In this document: positions 62,620 to 64,000 of the stretch, in pieces
Layout: each line of letters begins with the position of its first letter
How positions within the stretch are numbered: position 1 is the stretch's first letter
Assembly: GCA_016648135.1 (NCBI GenBank)
Contig: JADDOH010004237.1
Span: forward strand, 1 to 64,000
DNA length: 64,000 nucleotides
Origin: Agrypnia vestita
Taxonomy: Eukaryota > Arthropoda > Insecta > Trichoptera > Phryganeidae
Direction: 5' to 3'
Notes under the pieces: model-generated
Database searches by the model: none
Seen by the model: the letters and a program-made list of their open reading frames with translations, nothing else
Told to the model about the DNA's origin: nothing
Translations under genes and position numbers: made by a program

Positions 62620-62656
62620 GTCGCAATTTCAAATAAACGAGGTTTTACTGTAGTAA
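62620..62656. mobile_element. Orphan pogo/Tigger-like inverted-repeat end
   Basis: AATAAACGAGGTTTTACTGTA; in reverse complement TACAGTAAAACCTCGTTTAT, like the ends at 3355 and 6332. Confidence 0.4.
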
Positions 62657-62699
62657 ATTGAATATTATTAAAAATAAGGTCCTTTTTGCAAATAATTAT

Positions 62700-62910
62700 T
62701 GTTTTCCAGACGTCGCGGAAATATATCGCCCTATGAGGTTATGATGATAGCCGCGTATCTGTTTATGTTAATGAGTTTATCAAAAAGCAAGAGGAGAAAA
62801 AAGAGGAGAATGCGAAATTATTTACTGCAAAGAGAAAGAAGGACGGACATTCTATGCGATCTTCGATCGATACAGCTCGATGAGTTCAAGAACGATTAAG
62901 TTTCCCCGCA
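62700..62910 (+). pseudogene. Possible Harbinger transposase N-terminal remnant
   Basis: The frame from 62699 reads KSKRRKKRRMRNYLLQRERR then TDILCDLRSIQLDEFKND, resembling the basic RRxWVxxxxxxRxxxGxFxxLxxELRxDxxxFxxxxRM start of PIF/Harbinger transposases. It ends at a stop; no catalytic part follows. Confidence 0.3.
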
Positions 62911-63586
62911 TTGTCATCTTGACAGATACAGCGCATGCGTATTCACTTGCAAACATACCACGTGGTACTGACGCTCCGCGGAATGTTGCAGTGAGTACGC
63001 TCGGGTACCGTGCGCATGGCAACGTTGCCACGGCACGTAGAAATGCCGCGCTATGTTGTGCGCGAGGTCGCGGAACAGTGCACGACGTTGCAACGTCACG
63101 TAGACTCTATGCCGCGTGTGCTGTTGAGGGACAATTTGTCCCCTAGTGAATACATGGCTTAAGACATTAACGACCCAGCAACATAGTCGGAATAGCGGGA
63201 TCCTGAATTGGCACATCTAAACTCAAAGCCGGAAAAGCGGCCCAGAGACAAAGTATTATTTATATATTTATGTATTATAATTAATTACTCAAATGAACAT
63301 CCATTCGAATGCCATCTAGACCAACTAGAACTAACCTCGCACTGAAAAAATAAAACATTTTTCTACACAGCCTCCCTGAAATTCAATACCCACTTCGAAG
63401 AACGTAATTAGTATTAATCAAAACGACAATTAGTATCTTAACATTTTAATATTATTATATATCACACAGTTTTAATCCCTGGTACCTAATCCCAGTAATT
63501 AATGGTAAAAAAAAATTAATGGTAAAACTCATATAATTACTACAACTCACGAGTATATGTTAATCTAGTGGATTCGTGTAATTGGT
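62911..63586. other. Interval with a GC-rich CpG-dense stretch
   Basis: 62970-63130 is rich in GCGCGxGGT/CACGT motifs, with open frames on both strands but no known protein. The rest is AT-rich. Confidence 0.35.
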
Positions 63587-63731
63587 AAAAGGCCGATTGT
63601 TTCAACTTGGTTTATGATAATAGTTCGTTTATTGTATAGATTTTTACTAAAACGGGTTGTTTGATTGATGGAAAACACGAAAATGTATGCCTTAAACGAA
63701 CGACTATTACAAACCATACAACCGGTCCTAT
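63587..63731. mobile_element. MITE family A, copy 2
   Basis: Left GGCCGATTGTTTCAACTTGG, right AAACCATACAACCGGTCC; inner arms ATAGTTCGTTTA / TAAACGAACGACTAT; centre TTTTTACTAAAACGGGTTGT, TTGATTGATGGAAAAC as in copies 1 and 3. Confidence 0.72.
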
Positions 63732-63739
63732 TCTTTCTG

Positions 63740-63880
63740 TGCCTCGTGTTTCGTTCTACTTGTGGAGGACCTAGGCTTGCCGGGAATCAAGCCACCCGCG
63801 TGACCAATCAGAAGCCAGATGCGACCGCCGAGGTCCCGGCCGCTCGCCGGTACAAGCACCACTCCTCCTTCGCGATGCCT
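63740..63880 (-). repeat. GC-rich segment, possible SINE scrap
   Basis: The minus strand contains GGTGGCTTGATTCCCGGC, a B-box-like sequence, in a GC-rich stretch. Weak. Confidence 0.2.
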
Positions 63881-64000
63881 AGTCGAGATGCTTTACTTAT
63901 TGTATGTACTTCGCGACTAACTCAATTGTAAAACTTTCTCTTTGATAAATCTACATTATAACTGTGAGTATTACTGGCCACCCACTTGAATGTACAGAGA

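Noticed and set aside
62880..63146. CpG-rich stretch with frames on both strands as a gene
   Set aside because: Repeated GCGCG/CACGT motifs keep frames open on both strands; no domain or splice sites are recognisable.

Overview
The window looks like nuclear DNA from an insect. It is AT-rich and has widely spaced exons with GT-AG introns. It is packed with insect-type transposable elements: non-LTR retrotransposons, a Penelope-like element, pogo/Tigger, mariner, Harbinger, piggyBac and Helitron remnants, MITEs and tRNA-derived SINEs. The one fully readable host gene is profilin (chickadee family), whose protein is insect-like throughout. The transposon repertoire fits Lepidoptera best, but the order cannot be fixed from sequence reading alone.

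Layout. 1-7 kb: repeats, with a truncated non-LTR reverse transcriptase on the minus strand at the left edge. 7.25-24.3 kb: the profilin gene on the plus strand. It has three coding exons (7253-7363, 23275-23446, 23893-23990), a 15.9 kb first intron, a 446 bp second intron and a probable 90 bp intron in the 3' UTR. The first intron is a transposon graveyard: a pogo/Tigger element, a Penelope-like fragment with hammerhead ribozyme motifs, a piggyBac remnant, non-LTR fragments, Helitron-like ends, a 135-bp tandem array, a tRNA-Arg-like sequence and a perfect 222-bp palindrome. 24.3-38.8 kb: intergenic repeats, including a third hammerhead motif, a Harbinger derivative with a MADF remnant, a dead mariner, a second pogo/Tigger derivative, MITEs and a SINE. 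38.9-39.04 kb: the last coding exon and poly(A) signal of an unidentified minus-strand gene whose upstream exons lie further right or outside the window. 39-53 kb: more repeats, including a 5'-truncated CR1/Jockey-type element and a 538-bp near-perfect inverted repeat. 53.15-58.57 kb: a complete, apparently intact I-type non-LTR retrotransposon with both ORFs open, a poly(A) tail and perfect 12-bp target-site duplications. 58.6-64 kb: repeats and decayed transposon pieces.

Apart from profilin and the terminal exon, almost every long open frame belongs to a mobile element. The strongest observations are the intact retrotransposon, the three well-formed hammerhead motifs with conserved cores plus one decayed scaffold, the unusual number of near-perfect palindromes, and several small repeat families that can be reconstructed by comparing copies inside this window (named here MITE A-D, non-LTR N1-N4, SINE S2).
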